A stretch of DNA of 64,000 nucleotides, from positions 4,216,001 through 4,280,000 of the forward strand of contig CALNYT010000002.1 in the NCBI GenBank assembly GCA_942490885.1, written 5' to 3'. Shown piece by piece: positions 22,436 through 31,882 of this stretch. The notes beneath the pieces were generated by a model. That model was not told where the DNA came from. It saw only the letters and a program-made list of their open reading frames with translations, and searched no databases. Every line of letters starts with the position of its first letter. Position 1 is the first letter of the stretch. Both the position numbers and the translations under genes were made by a program. The DNA is from Oceanirhabdus sp942490885 (GTDB lineage: Bacteria > Bacillota > Clostridia > Clostridiales > Clostridiaceae).

Positions 22436-23488
22436 TTAAAATACTTTTTTAATCTCAGTCCCTGTATAGTAGTGCCTAAGTATTTCATTATATTTTTCAC
22501 CTATCTTAGCCATTCCATTAGCTCCCCATTGGCTCATTCCAACTTCATGTCCATATCCTTCACAGTATACTATTAAATTTTCTCCTTCTTCACTTAAAAT
22601 AAAATCAGTAGAATTTAAGGAAAATAATGTTCTAAATTCCGTTCCCTTCAAAGACACATCTCCAATGATAATTTCTTTAACATTTCCAGCATCTGTTCGT
22701 TCAATTATGTTTACTTGATCAATTAATGAATTTTTATATAATGTAACACCTTTATAGTTATCTTTAACTTTTTTTATAAAATCCATTTTATTAATCTTAA
22801 CAGTGGAACTAAATTTAGGAGCATCAGAATCTCCATAACTTTGAACGCTTGTCAAATATGGTCTAGATTCTGAAAATACCTCCTTACTATTCTCTGTAAC
22901 CCCACTACTTGCAGCAAAATAATATGGACTATCTATAGGTTCCCCATTATATGTTATCACTTCTCCTTCTGTCGACTTCACAGCTTCAGAAATTTTTTTG
23001 TAGTACCTTTGATAATTTTGTCCCCATATATTTTTCATTTCACCTTCACTTATATAAACTTGACAATGAGTACTATCACAAATGTCAGCATCATGCTCCT
23101 TAGCCTTAATACAGGGGATTCCTTTATATTGTTTCATATGAGATAATACATATGTTCTTGCAGCAACCGTTTGTGCTTTTAATGCCTCTAAATTGAATTC
23201 TGCCGGCATTTCTGCCGCCACTACTCCTTTTAAATATATTTCTATTGGGATAGTTTCAACAATATCTTTCTTAGTTAAATATACCTTTATGTACATTGGC
23301 TTTTTTTCTCTTTGTATCACTTCATACTTATCCGAACTTTCCTTAATTATTTCTCCCTCCTCTATCATATTGACGCCCTTACCTGCCCCTAGATTAACAA
23401 GTAACGTAGTCACAAATAAAAATAAAACTATGGAAAGAACCCCAATCACAATATCAAAAAATTTAACCTTATAATTATTTTTACCCAT
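22436..23488 (-). CDS. spoIID: Stage II sporulation protein D
   Basis: 350 residues with an N-terminal transmembrane anchor (IVIGVLSIVLFLFVTTLLVN). The SpoIID catalytic region IEIYLKGVVAAEMPAEFNLE (~83-102) and LKAQTVAARTYVLSHM are intact, as are GVTENSKEVF and the C-terminal YCEGYGHEVGMSQWGANGMA. It is a lytic transglycosylase that removes septal peptidoglycan and drives engulfment together with SpoIIP and SpoIIM. It lies between murA and spoIIQ, the classic order, and has its own terminator. Confidence 0.96.
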   Translation of the reverse strand: MGKNNYKVKFFDIVIGVLSIVLFLFVTTLLVNLGAGKGVNMIEEGEIIKESSDKYEVIQREKKPMYIKVYLTKKDIVETIPIEIYLKGVVAAEMPAEFNLEALKAQTVAARTYVLSHMKQYKGIPCIKAKEHDADICDSTHCQVYISEGEMKNIWGQNYQRYYKKISEAVKSTEGEVITYNGEPIDSPYYFAASSGVTENSKEVFSESRPYLTSVQSYGDSDAPKFSSTVKINKMDFIKKVKDNYKGVTLYKNSLIDQVNIIERTDAGNVKEIIIGDVSLKGTEFRTLFSLNSTDFILSEEGENLIVYCEGYGHEVGMSQWGANGMAKIGEKYNEILRHYYTGTEIKKVF

Positions 23489-23599
23489 GTTTACTCACCT
23501 TACCTCCAATACGTATAAATAATTCATTGTTCTCTCTATATATAAATATGAACTTAATAAAAAATTATTCCAAAAACACACTTTCTAGTTTGAAGGTAC

Positions 23600-23636
23600 A
23601 CAAAAAATAATCGTCAGGATAATTATCCTAACGATC
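23600..23636 (-). terminator. Terminator after murA
   Basis: ATCGTCAGGAT and ATCCTAACGAT pair over 11 bp (one wobble) with an AATT loop. On the minus strand TATTTTTT follows. It ends 3 nt before the murA stop. Confidence 0.85.
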
Positions 23637-23638
23637 TT

Positions 23639-24901
23639 TCAATTTTCCTTATATCTCCGTATATCTGCACCTAATCCTTTCAATTTCTTTTCAATCTCAA
23701 CATATCCTCTATCAATATGCTTTACTCCACTTATAACAGATTCTCCCTTAGCAGCTAAAGCCGCTAAAATCAATGCTGCACCAGCTCTTAAATCTGTTGC
23801 TCTTATTTCAGCTCCTGTGAGATTTTCCACTCCTTGTATAGTTGCAGTTCTTCCTTCAATCTTAATATTTGAGCCCATTCTTTTAAGTTCTGACACACAC
23901 ATAAACCTATTTTCGAATATTGTTTCTGTTATAATACTTGTTCCTTTAATAGTAGAAAGTAGACTCATCATCTGTGATTGCATATCAGTAGGAAATCCCG
24001 GATAAGGAAGTGTCTTAATATCAACAGGTAAAAGTGTATCCCTTCCATCAACTATTATACTATCACCTTCTATCTCCATCATTACCCCCGCTTCAGCCAA
24101 TTTTGCTATAACTGGTTTCAGATTGGATTCTTTAATGCCGTTAATCTTAATATTACTATGCGTTATTGCAGCTGCTAACATAAATGTACCAGCTTCAATC
24201 CTATCATAAATAGGCGTATATTCTATTCCAGTTAGATATTTTACCCCACTTACAATTATTCTATCTGTTCCAGCACCATAAATTTTTGCTCCCATAGCTA
24301 TGAGAAAATTAGCTAAATCCTCAATCTCTGGTTCCTCTGCTGCATTTTCAATAATTGTATCACCTTTTGCCAATGTAGATGCCATGATTATATTTTCAGT
24401 TGCTCCTACAGAAGGATAATCCAAATATATTTTATTCCCTATTAAACCATTCGTTCTCGCTTCAACATAGCCATGACCAATATTTATATCTGCCCCTAAA
24501 GCAGTCAATCCTTTTAAATGCAAATCAATAGGTCTAGTTCCTATATTGCATCCTCCAGGAAGAGAAATTCTGAACATACCTTTTTTAGCAAGTAGTGGTC
24601 CCATCAATAAACTTGAGGCTCTCATTTTTCTAACTAAATTTCCATTAGCTTCAATACCCATATTATAATCATTATCAATTAAGATTTTTCCTGTTTCTTT
24701 ATTTATCATTACATCAATATTCAGACTTCTTAGTATTTTACCTAGCACATATACATCTTCAAGCATAGGCGCGTTATTTATTGATACTTCATCATCAGTC
24801 AGAATGGAAGCAACCATAATTGGAAGTACAGCATTTTTGGCAGTACTGATATTCACTTCTCCACTCAAAGACTTTTGCCCATTAATTATTATCTTATCCA
24901 T
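23639..24901 (-). CDS. murA: UDP-GlcNAc 1-carboxyvinyltransferase (MurA)
   Basis: 420 residues, full length. The catalytic loop PGGCNIGTRPIDLHL holds the Cys that attacks phosphoenolpyruvate and is the fosfomycin target (~115). LPYPGFPTDMQSQMMSLLS and the C-terminal ATDLRAGAALILAALAAKGE are typical. It commits UDP-GlcNAc to peptidoglycan synthesis in the cytoplasm. Its position between ywmB and spoIID is the one held by murAA of Bacillus. Firmicutes usually have a second murA elsewhere. Confidence 0.97.
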   Translation of the reverse strand: MDKIIINGQKSLSGEVNISTAKNAVLPIMVASILTDDEVSINNAPMLEDVYVLGKILRSLNIDVMINKETGKILIDNDYNMGIEANGNLVRKMRASSLLMGPLLAKKGMFRISLPGGCNIGTRPIDLHLKGLTALGADINIGHGYVEARTNGLIGNKIYLDYPSVGATENIIMASTLAKGDTIIENAAEEPEIEDLANFLIAMGAKIYGAGTDRIIVSGVKYLTGIEYTPIYDRIEAGTFMLAAAITHSNIKINGIKESNLKPVIAKLAEAGVMMEIEGDSIIVDGRDTLLPVDIKTLPYPGFPTDMQSQMMSLLSTIKGTSIITETIFENRFMCVSELKRMGSNIKIEGRTATIQGVENLTGAEIRATDLRAGAALILAALAAKGESVISGVKHIDRGYVEIEKKLKGLGADIRRYKEN

Positions 24902-24928
24902 TTTAATCCTCCACTCAATTTTTCAATA

Positions 24929-25576
24929 CTAATAATCCATAAAGATCTCTTTATCTCCAACTATCAAGAAATTTTCTTCACCATATTTCACTAAAATAAT
25001 ATGACTTATTTTTCTCTTCTTAAGTGTTAAAGTGAAAAGTTTATGATAAATTAATATTTCCTTTCCCATTGCAAAATCAATATCATCTATTTCATAGCTT
25101 GTAGAATTATAATATTCTTTTATTTTTGCAGATATATTATCTATTTCATCATTCAATTTATATTTAATATTTGTAGTTACACTCTTTATAAATAAATATT
25201 TTTCGCTGTCTATTTTCTCTAAAAGCTCCTCATTCATTACTTTATCTGAAGATATTATCTTTATCTTCCCTTGTTTTTTCTCTGAATCTAAAACTATGTA
25301 GATTTTTAAATCTAGAGATTTTATATTTATGAAGCTTTTATGGTCACTTTTATGGTGTTTTACTCCCTTGCTCTCATTATTTTTTTTTTCTAAATCATGA
25401 AAATATTTCTCTGCTCTATGAAAATCCTCAAACTTGAATTCAATTTCAATTCCATGTTCATACTTTCCCGAAATAAATCCTAAAATATTTTCTTGAAATC
25501 CATCAAATTTATATTCACAAAAAATCGAATTACTCTCTATAACCATAATCATCAAAATAACAACAAATCGTTTCAT
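24929..25576 (-). CDS. ywmB: YwmB-family exported protein
   Basis: 215 residues from the ATG at 25576 (GGAGG seven bases upstream; the longer frame starts at a TTG inside the site spacing). The N-terminus MKRFVVILMIMVIESNSIFC is a signal peptide. The body alternates strands and helices with no catalytic motif. Assignment to the YwmB family (DUF1779, TATA-binding-like fold) rests on length, signal peptide and its position between the atp operon and murA, as in Bacillus and other clostridia. Sequence similarity visible by eye is weak. Confidence 0.7.
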   Translation of the reverse strand: MKRFVVILMIMVIESNSIFCEYKFDGFQENILGFISGKYEHGIEIEFKFEDFHRAEKYFHDLEKKNNESKGVKHHKSDHKSFINIKSLDLKIYIVLDSEKKQGKIKIISSDKVMNEELLEKIDSEKYLFIKSVTTNIKYKLNDEIDNISAKIKEYYNSTSYEIDDIDFAMGKEILIYHKLFTLTLKKRKISHIILVKYGEENFLIVGDKEIFMDY

Positions 25577-25677
25577 GTCCAAGCCTCCCTCTTTTATTAA
25601 TTGCCATTATTTCAAAAATTAAACTATAAAGTTTTAAATAATTTATAAGTTTCTATATAACTAATATATTTTTATAT

Positions 25678-25729
25678 CAAAAAAGTGTGAAAGCGTAAGA
25701 TGAACTCCTAAAGTTCAACTTACGCTTTC
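25678..25729 (-). terminator. atp operon terminator overlapping the end of atpC
   Basis: GAAAGCGTAAGATGAAC (25689-25705) and GTTCAACTTACGCTTTC (25713-25729) pair over 17 bp with one mismatch. The ascending arm contains the last four codons and stop of atpC (stop at 25715-25717). On the minus strand the stem is followed by ACACTTTTTT. Confidence 0.9.
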
Positions 25730-26113
25730 AATTCTTGCTATAGCTCTCATTAATGCCTTTTGGGCCCTTTGTATATCAATCCCTTCTTTATTTTTATCTA
25801 TTCTATTCAAAGCCCTTTCTTTTGATTGCTTTGCTCTATTTATATCAATATCTTTTTTCCACTCGCAAGCTTCACAGGTTATTAATACATCTCCCTTTTC
25901 ATCAATATGCAATATGCCAAATGATACGAATAGTATTTCTCTGGCCCCTTTACTTACAACCTCACCCATACAAGGAATAATAAAAACAACTCGAGCTTCA
26001 TGATTAGATAAAATTGAGAACTTTCCGTCTGTATCTTTTAATTTAATTTCTTCAATTTTATCATCTAGAAAAGTCCCCTGAGTACTAATTATTTTAATGT
26101 TAAATTCTTCCAT
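25715..26113 (-). CDS. atpC: ATP synthase epsilon subunit
   Basis: 132 residues. The beta-sandwich N-terminus (FNIKIISTQGTFLDDKIEEI, GKFSILSNHEARVVFI) and the C-terminal two-helix hairpin (INRAKQSKERALNRIDK and IQRAQKALMRAIARIE) are present. Epsilon is part of the central stalk and restrains ATP hydrolysis. It is the last gene of the operon, 17 nt after atpD. Its final codons form one arm of the operon terminator. Confidence 0.96.
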   Translation of the reverse strand: MEEFNIKIISTQGTFLDDKIEEIKLKDTDGKFSILSNHEARVVFIIPCMGEVVSKGAREILFVSFGILHIDEKGDVLITCEACEWKKDIDINRAKQSKERALNRIDKNKEGIDIQRAQKALMRAIARIESVS

Positions 26114-26130
26114 TCATTATCTCCTTGATT

Positions 26131-27528
26131 TTATTCTTGTTTTAACTTTTCAGCCTTTTCTCTTACCTCTTCTATGCCTCCCACATAACTAAAAGCTTCC
26201 TCAGGAATATTATCTAATTTACCCTCTAAAATCTCTTTAAATCCTTTGACAGTATCTTCAACTGCTACAAATTTACCTTTCATCCCTGTAAATTGTTCAC
26301 CAATGCTTAATGGTTGAGAACAAAATTTTTGAATTTTCCTTGCTCTACTAACTATCAGTTTATCCTCATCTGATAATTCATCTATCCCAAGAATTGCAAT
26401 AATATCTTGTAATTCCTTATATCTCTCAAGTATATGTTTAACCTTAACTGAAATATTATAATGTTCTTCTCCTACGATCTCTGGATCTAATATCCTTGAA
26501 GTGGACACCAGCGGATCTACTGCTGGATAAATTCCAAGTTCCACTATCCCTCTTGAGAGAACCGTTGTAGCATCAAGATGTGTAAATGTTGTTGCCGGTG
26601 CTGGATCTGTAAGGTCATCAGCTGGAACATAAACTGCTTGAACGGAAGTAATAGCACCTTTAGTGGTTGATGTTATTCGCTCCTGCAGCCCTCCCATTTC
26701 TGTAGCTAATGTGGGTTGATATCCTACAGCACTTGGGATTCTTCCTAAGAGAGCAGAAACCTCTGACCCAGCTTGTGTGAATCTAAAAATATTATCAATA
26801 AATAATAATACATCCTGACCCTCATCTCTAAAGTATTCTGCTATACTAAGTCCAGTTAAAGCAACTCTCATTCTTGCTCCTGGCGGTTCATTCATTTGTC
26901 CAAATACAAGTGCAGTGTTATTTATTACTCCACTCTCCTTCATTTCATAATATAATTCATTCCCCTCTCTACTTCTTTCACCTACTCCTGTAAAAACAGA
27001 TAATCCTCCATATTGTACAACTATATTATTTATCAATTCCTGAATTAATACAGTCTTCCCAACACCAGCACCACCAAAAAGCCCTATTTTACCACCTTTG
27101 GGATATGGCGCTAAAAGATCTAATACCTTTATACCAGTCTCAAACATTTCAGGCTTTAAGGCTTGCTCGTGAAATGGTGGTGCTTCCCTATGTATAGAAT
27201 AACGTTTTTCACATTTCGGGGTTTCTCCACCATCTATACACTCACCTAATACATTGAACACTCTTCCCAATACTTCTTTTCCTACTGGAACTGTTATTGG
27301 TTTCCCAGTATCAATAGCCTTCATGCCTCTACGTAATCCTTCTGTATCTTCCATTGCTATACACCTTACCACATCATCACCAATATGTTGTTCTACTTCT
27401 GCTATAATTTTTTTATGTTCAAGTTCAATCTCTATTGCATTATATAGGGATGGTAGCCCTCTAGTATCATATTTAATATCAATAACAGGTCCGATTATTT
27501 GTACTATTTCTCCTACTCTATTTTCCAT
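26131..27528 (-). CDS. atpD: ATP synthase beta subunit
   Basis: 465 residues. Walker A GGAGVGKTVLI, Walker B DVLLFIDNIFRFTQAGSEV and the ATP synthase signature PAVDPLVSTSR are intact. It carries the catalytic nucleotide sites of F1 in the cytoplasm. The gene lies between atpG and atpC. No unusual substitution was noticed. Confidence 0.99.
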   Translation of the reverse strand: MENRVGEIVQIIGPVIDIKYDTRGLPSLYNAIEIELEHKKIIAEVEQHIGDDVVRCIAMEDTEGLRRGMKAIDTGKPITVPVGKEVLGRVFNVLGECIDGGETPKCEKRYSIHREAPPFHEQALKPEMFETGIKVLDLLAPYPKGGKIGLFGGAGVGKTVLIQELINNIVVQYGGLSVFTGVGERSREGNELYYEMKESGVINNTALVFGQMNEPPGARMRVALTGLSIAEYFRDEGQDVLLFIDNIFRFTQAGSEVSALLGRIPSAVGYQPTLATEMGGLQERITSTTKGAITSVQAVYVPADDLTDPAPATTFTHLDATTVLSRGIVELGIYPAVDPLVSTSRILDPEIVGEEHYNISVKVKHILERYKELQDIIAILGIDELSDEDKLIVSRARKIQKFCSQPLSIGEQFTGMKGKFVAVEDTVKGFKEILEGKLDNIPEEAFSYVGGIEEVREKAEKLKQE

Positions 27529-27602
27529 TTCAAATCACCCTTTTAAACATTCAAATAATAAATCTGACAAATTACTCGTCTTTAAAATTCTTTTCATGCC
27601 CT

Positions 27603-28421
27603 TTATTTCAAAGCCTCTACGCCTCCAACAATCTCACTAATTTCGTTAGTAATATTGCTTTGCCGTATTCTGTTATACATTTTCTTAAGATCTGATAATA
27701 ACTCTTTACCATTTTTTAAAGCATTATTTGTAGTTTCTATCCTGAAACTAAGTTCCGATGTTTTAGATTGCATTAATATATTTAATATAACACTGTCAAA
27801 ATACAAGGTTAAAATATCTTCAACTGATATCTCTTTTTCCTCATTCCACTGTTCTTCTTTAAGCTCAAATGGAAAAATTTTTTCAACACTCAATTCTTTT
27901 TTTATTACTGATATAAATTTGTAGTATATAGCATATATTTCACACTTCTCTTCTTTGAAATACCTCATAATCTTATTACTAATAATTCGACTTTCTTTAA
28001 TACTTGGATAATAAGGTAACTCAACATATTCAGCTATAGTTTCTCCACCCATAGCACCTATGAAATCTCGTCCTTTCATTCCACAGACTATAAACTTACA
28101 ATTTTGATTCTTTTCTTTTTCCATAAAGGCTTTTTTTGCTGTTCCACTATTAAATGCCCCACATAACCCTACATCAGAGCTCATAATAATAAATAGTTTT
28201 TTTGTCTCATCAATTCCTTTCCCATACTCTTTTAATTTCTCATTTGTCAAAAGCTTATTAACTCCACTCTTCAATTTGTAGGCATACTCATTATTTACAT
28301 ATAAATTTGATTTACTTTTGGAGAATTTAGAGTTTGCTACCATACTCATAGCTTTAGTTATTTTCATTGTATTTTCTATAGATTTAATTCTTCTTTTAAT
28401 CAATGCCAAACTTGCTGCCAC
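27603..28421 (-). CDS. atpG: ATP synthase gamma subunit
   Basis: 272 residues, slightly shorter than average. The N-terminal helix LALIKRRIKSIENTMKITKA and the C-terminal helix with FRIETTNNALKNGKELLSDL form the coiled-coil rotor shaft. Gamma turns inside the alpha3-beta3 ring. It starts 16 nt after atpA and is followed by atpD after 74 nt. Confidence 0.97.
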   Translation of the reverse strand: MAASLALIKRRIKSIENTMKITKAMSMVANSKFSKSKSNLYVNNEYAYKLKSGVNKLLTNEKLKEYGKGIDETKKLFIIMSSDVGLCGAFNSGTAKKAFMEKEKNQNCKFIVCGMKGRDFIGAMGGETIAEYVELPYYPSIKESRIISNKIMRYFKEEKCEIYAIYYKFISVIKKELSVEKIFPFELKEEQWNEEKEISVEDILTLYFDSVILNILMQSKTSELSFRIETTNNALKNGKELLSDLKKMYNRIRQSNITNEISEIVGGVEALK

Positions 28422-28437
28422 AAATCTTTTCCCCTTT

Positions 28438-29949
28438 TTATTTTATTTCATCCAAGAATATTTTTTTAAACTCTTCAACTGCATCATCTATATTATTTTT
28501 AAATTCATCGTAATTATCTTCTTTTATATAATTAATAATCTCTTCATGAGTATTATCCATAAATTTAAGAAATTCTCTTTCAAAGTCTTTTACTTTTTTT
28601 ACTGGAATATCTAATAAATAATCTTTAGTTCCACAATATAAAATTAAGATCATATGATGTAATTCCATAGGACTATTCTTATTTTGTTTTAATATTTCAA
28701 CTAATCTTTTTCCTTTATCTAATTTTCTCTGAGCCTCTTTCTCAAGTTCTGAACCGAATTGTGCAAAACTAGCTAATTCTCTATATTGTGCAAGTTCAAT
28801 CCTTAAAGTACCTGTTATCTTTTTCATTATTTTTGTCTGAGCATTACCACCAACTCTAGAAACGGATATCCCTGCATTAATAGCTGGTCTTACTCCTGAA
28901 TGGAAAAGATCAGTTTCAAGAAAAATCTGCCCATCAGTTATTGATATAACGTTTGTAGGAATGTATGCAGTTACATCACCTTCTAATGTTTCGATAAGTG
29001 GAAGTGCAGTCATTGACCCACCCCCTAAAGCATCTGAAAGTTTAGCTGCTCTTTCCAATAATCTAGAATGAAGATAAAATACATCCCCAGGATAAGCCTC
29101 CCTTCCAGGTGGTCTCCTTAAAAGCAATGACATTGTTCTATATGCAACTGCATGCTTAGTCAAATCATCATATATAATAAGTACATCTTTCCCCTTATAC
29201 ATGAAATACTCACCTAAACTACACCCTGCAAATGGAGCAATATACTGTAGTGGAGCTGATTCTGAAGCAGTAGCACTTACAATTATGCTATATTCCATCG
29301 CCCCAAAATTTAATAATGTATTATATATCTGAGCTACTGTAGAACGTTTTTGACCAATTGCTACATAAATACATATTACATCTTTTCCCTTCTGATTTAG
29401 TATTGTGTCAATAGTAATAGCTGTTTTTCCTATTTGCCTATCACCAATTATCAATTCTCTCTGTCCCTTACCAATTGGCACCATACTATCAATAGCTTTT
29501 ATCCCTGTTAGGAGTGGTTCTCTAACACCCTGTCTATCCATGATACTGGGTGCCTTCCATTCGATTGATCTTCTCTCATTACTTAAGATTTCTCCCTTTT
29601 CATCAATTGGCTTTCCCATTGGATCAACAACTCTACCAACGAATGCATCTCCAACGGGTATATCCATAATTCTGCCACAACTTACAACCTGTTCACCTTC
29701 TTTTATATGTTCATCTGATCCTAATATTACACATCCTACATTATCTTTTTCTAAATTCAAAGCAATTCCATAAACTTCATTATTAAATTTTAAGAGCTCG
29801 CCTTCCATACAATCATTAAGTCCATAAACCCTTGCTATTCCATCCCCAACTTGAATTACTGAGCCTACATCCCTCTTTTGTATTTCATTTTGAAAATTTT
29901 GTATTTCGTTTTTTATTATATTCGTTATTTCTTCAGGTTTTATATGCAT
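28438..29949 (-). CDS. atpA: ATP synthase alpha subunit
   Basis: 503 residues. The P-loop GDRQIGKTAI (Ile where Thr is more usual), IYDDLTKHAVAYR, and the signature PAINAGISVSRVGGNAQ are present. It contributes non-catalytic nucleotide sites and part of the catalytic interfaces of F1. It begins 6 nt after atpH. The C-terminus is helical, as usual. Confidence 0.98.
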   Translation of the reverse strand: MHIKPEEITNIIKNEIQNFQNEIQKRDVGSVIQVGDGIARVYGLNDCMEGELLKFNNEVYGIALNLEKDNVGCVILGSDEHIKEGEQVVSCGRIMDIPVGDAFVGRVVDPMGKPIDEKGEILSNERRSIEWKAPSIMDRQGVREPLLTGIKAIDSMVPIGKGQRELIIGDRQIGKTAITIDTILNQKGKDVICIYVAIGQKRSTVAQIYNTLLNFGAMEYSIIVSATASESAPLQYIAPFAGCSLGEYFMYKGKDVLIIYDDLTKHAVAYRTMSLLLRRPPGREAYPGDVFYLHSRLLERAAKLSDALGGGSMTALPLIETLEGDVTAYIPTNVISITDGQIFLETDLFHSGVRPAINAGISVSRVGGNAQTKIMKKITGTLRIELAQYRELASFAQFGSELEKEAQRKLDKGKRLVEILKQNKNSPMELHHMILILYCGTKDYLLDIPVKKVKDFEREFLKFMDNTHEEIINYIKEDNYDEFKNNIDDAVEEFKKIFLDEIK

Positions 29950-29955
29950 TTCACT

Positions 29956-30480
29956 CTACTCCTTGTTTAAAAGCTCTATCGTACTACATAATGAATAATC
30001 AATAAATTTATCACCATACAATAACGTACATCCACCTATCAAATTTTTATCTATTTTCTTTCTAAGCAAAATTTTCTTTCCCAGTTTTCTTTCAAGAACA
30101 GAAATTAATCGATTTTCCTGTTGTTTACTCAGTTCCAGTGAACTACATATCTTCACTTCTAAAATATTATTATCTTCTAATAAAACAATCCTATATTGCT
30201 CAATTTTTTCTTTTAGAAATTTGATTCTCTTTTTTTCAATTAATACTAATAAAAAGTTCATCAAATCTTCTTCAATCTTATCCTTCCATACTTTTAAAAA
30301 TAACTCTTTTTTCTCTCTTGTACTAATCTTAGGGTGTTCCAATATTACTTGAATCTCACTACATTTTTCTATATCCTCATTTATATTCACCAATTCGTTT
30401 AAATACTCTTCTGTTTTTCCTTTTTCTTTTGCAATTTTATATAGAGCTAGAGCATATCTTCTATCCAAAAATTCATACAT
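29956..30480 (-). CDS. atpH: ATP synthase delta subunit
   Basis: 174 residues from the ATG at 30480, where MYEFLDRRYALALYKIAKEK begins; this overlaps the last 8 nt of atpF (ATGTATGA), a sign of translational coupling. The upstream extension in the same frame is atpF sequence in another frame. Delta (OSCP-like) joins F1 to the peripheral stalk formed by AtpF. The C-terminal GGCTLLYGDKFIDYSLCSTI matches the family end motif. Confidence 0.95.
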   Translation of the reverse strand: MYEFLDRRYALALYKIAKEKGKTEEYLNELVNINEDIEKCSEIQVILEHPKISTREKKELFLKVWKDKIEEDLMNFLLVLIEKKRIKFLKEKIEQYRIVLLEDNNILEVKICSSLELSKQQENRLISVLERKLGKKILLRKKIDKNLIGGCTLLYGDKFIDYSLCSTIELLNKE

Positions 30481-30964
30481 CAGTTTTTTCCAACTTATTA
30501 ATAAATGAATTAATAATTTTACTTTGAGATTCTTCATCAAGAACATCTTTAAGAACCTTTTTACAAATTTCCGTACTCAAATCCATACTCATAGATTTTA
30601 ATCTTTTTTGAAATCTTACTTCTTCATCGTCTAGATTTTTTCTGGCTTTTTCTCTTAATCCCTCAACCTCATCCTTCGTCCTAATCAACTCTCTCTCTCT
30701 CTCTTCCATTGCCTTTTTTTTATATTCTTCAATAATTTTACTTCCTTCTTTTTTAAGATTAAGTTCGTCTTTATAAAGCTTATTTTTCTCTCCGATTATT
30801 ATTTTCTTTTCCTCATCAATTTTCTCAAACTTCCCTCTAATTTCTTCTTTTCTATTATCTAAAAAAATTATTAACTTAGAGAAAAATATTTTATTCAACA
30901 CAAATAAAAGAATAATAAAATTCACTAGAGAAATTGCTATTACTTTTAAATTTATTTCAATCAT
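30473..30964 (-). CDS. atpF: ATP synthase b subunit
   Basis: 163 residues. The N-terminal membrane helix (AISLVNFIILLFVLNKIFF) is followed by a long charged coiled coil rich in Glu/Lys (KKIIIGEKNKLYKDELNLKK, REKARKNLDDEEVRFQKRL). It is the peripheral stalk that holds F1 still. It starts 12 nt after atpE and overlaps atpH by 8 nt. Confidence 0.95.
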   Translation of the reverse strand: MIEINLKVIAISLVNFIILLFVLNKIFFSKLIIFLDNRKEEIRGKFEKIDEEKKIIIGEKNKLYKDELNLKKEGSKIIEEYKKKAMEERERELIRTKDEVEGLREKARKNLDDEEVRFQKRLKSMSMDLSTEICKKVLKDVLDEESQSKIINSFINKLEKTDV

Positions 30965-30976
30965 GTCCTAATTCTC

Positions 30977-31216
30977 CTATAAACCTACAAAAATCAGTAG
31001 TAAAGAAACTAGTAAACCATAAATAGCAGTAGCCTCTGAAAGAGCACCTCCAATTATAAGCACCTTTAATATTTCACCAGATGCTTCTGGTTGCCTAGCA
31101 ATTCCTTCAACTGCTTTTGATGTAGCTATTCCAGTACCAATTCCTCCTCCTATACATGCTAGCGCAGCTATTCCTGCTCCCAAAGCTCTCATTCCCAAAA
31201 CAAATACATCTTCCAT
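30977..31216 (-). CDS. atpE: ATP synthase c subunit
   Basis: 79 residues forming two membrane helices joined by the polar loop ARQPEASGE (40-48). The ion-carrying Glu61 lies in GALSEATAIYGLL. The Na+ signature of Ilyobacter or Acetobacterium c subunits (Gln in the first helix and Ser after the Glu) is absent: Thr28 and Ala62 stand at those places. The ring is therefore more likely H+-coupled, an inference. AAAGGAGG stands before the ATG. Confidence 0.97.
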   Translation of the reverse strand: MEDVFVLGMRALGAGIAALACIGGGIGTGIATSKAVEGIARQPEASGEILKVLIIGGALSEATAIYGLLVSLLLIFVGL

Positions 31217-31236
31217 AAATAATCCTCCTTTAGTCC

Positions 31237-31869
31237 TTAATGCTCACAAATGATTTTCAAATTTATCATACTTAATAGAATAAAAATTATAACTTGAAGT
31301 GTCCCATCGAATATATCAAAAAATAAATGAAATGGAATTGGAATTCCAATTGCGGCTATAGGGGATATAGACATTAATCCTTCGTAGATAATATCCAATA
31401 TAAGATATGCAGCAAATATATTTCCAAAAAGTCGTAAACTCAGTGATATTGGTAAAAGCACTCTCTCCATTAAATTCAGTGGAAACATTAAACTCATTGG
31501 CTTCAAATAACCTATAATATATCCTTTGACTCCATTCCTCTTAATTGCAAAATATTGTATTATAAAAAAATTCATTATACCTAATGCAAGACACAAACTA
31601 TAATCAGCAGTTGGATTTTTAATTCCTATTAATCCCGTCATGTTACATAAAAATAAAAATATACTTAAAACTAAGAAATATACCGATAACCCCTTATAGC
31701 TTTTCCCAATATTTGTCTCAACAATATTAGTGAATTTCTCCACAACCATCTCCCAAAAATTTTGAGATTTTGTGGGTATTTTCTTCATCTTCCTTCCAAC
31801 AATTAAAAAGTAACCTATTAATAGCAACATAATTACCCACTGCATAATCACACTTAAAGGAACCTTCAT
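31237..31869 (-). CDS. atpB: ATP synthase a subunit
   Basis: 210 residues from the ATG at 31869 (GGGGGG seven bases upstream; the frame also opens at a TTG just before). The conserved stretch PLNLMERVLLPISLSLRLFG includes the essential Arg of the proton half-channel, followed by NIFAAYLILDIIYEG. It has about five membrane helices. It moves protons against the AtpE ring. It is preceded by atpI with a 13-nt gap. Confidence 0.96.
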   Translation of the reverse strand: MKVPLSVIMQWVIMLLLIGYFLIVGRKMKKIPTKSQNFWEMVVEKFTNIVETNIGKSYKGLSVYFLVLSIFLFLCNMTGLIGIKNPTADYSLCLALGIMNFFIIQYFAIKRNGVKGYIIGYLKPMSLMFPLNLMERVLLPISLSLRLFGNIFAAYLILDIIYEGLMSISPIAAIGIPIPFHLFFDIFDGTLQVIIFILLSMINLKIICEH

Positions 31870-31882
31870 CAAATTTCCCCCC

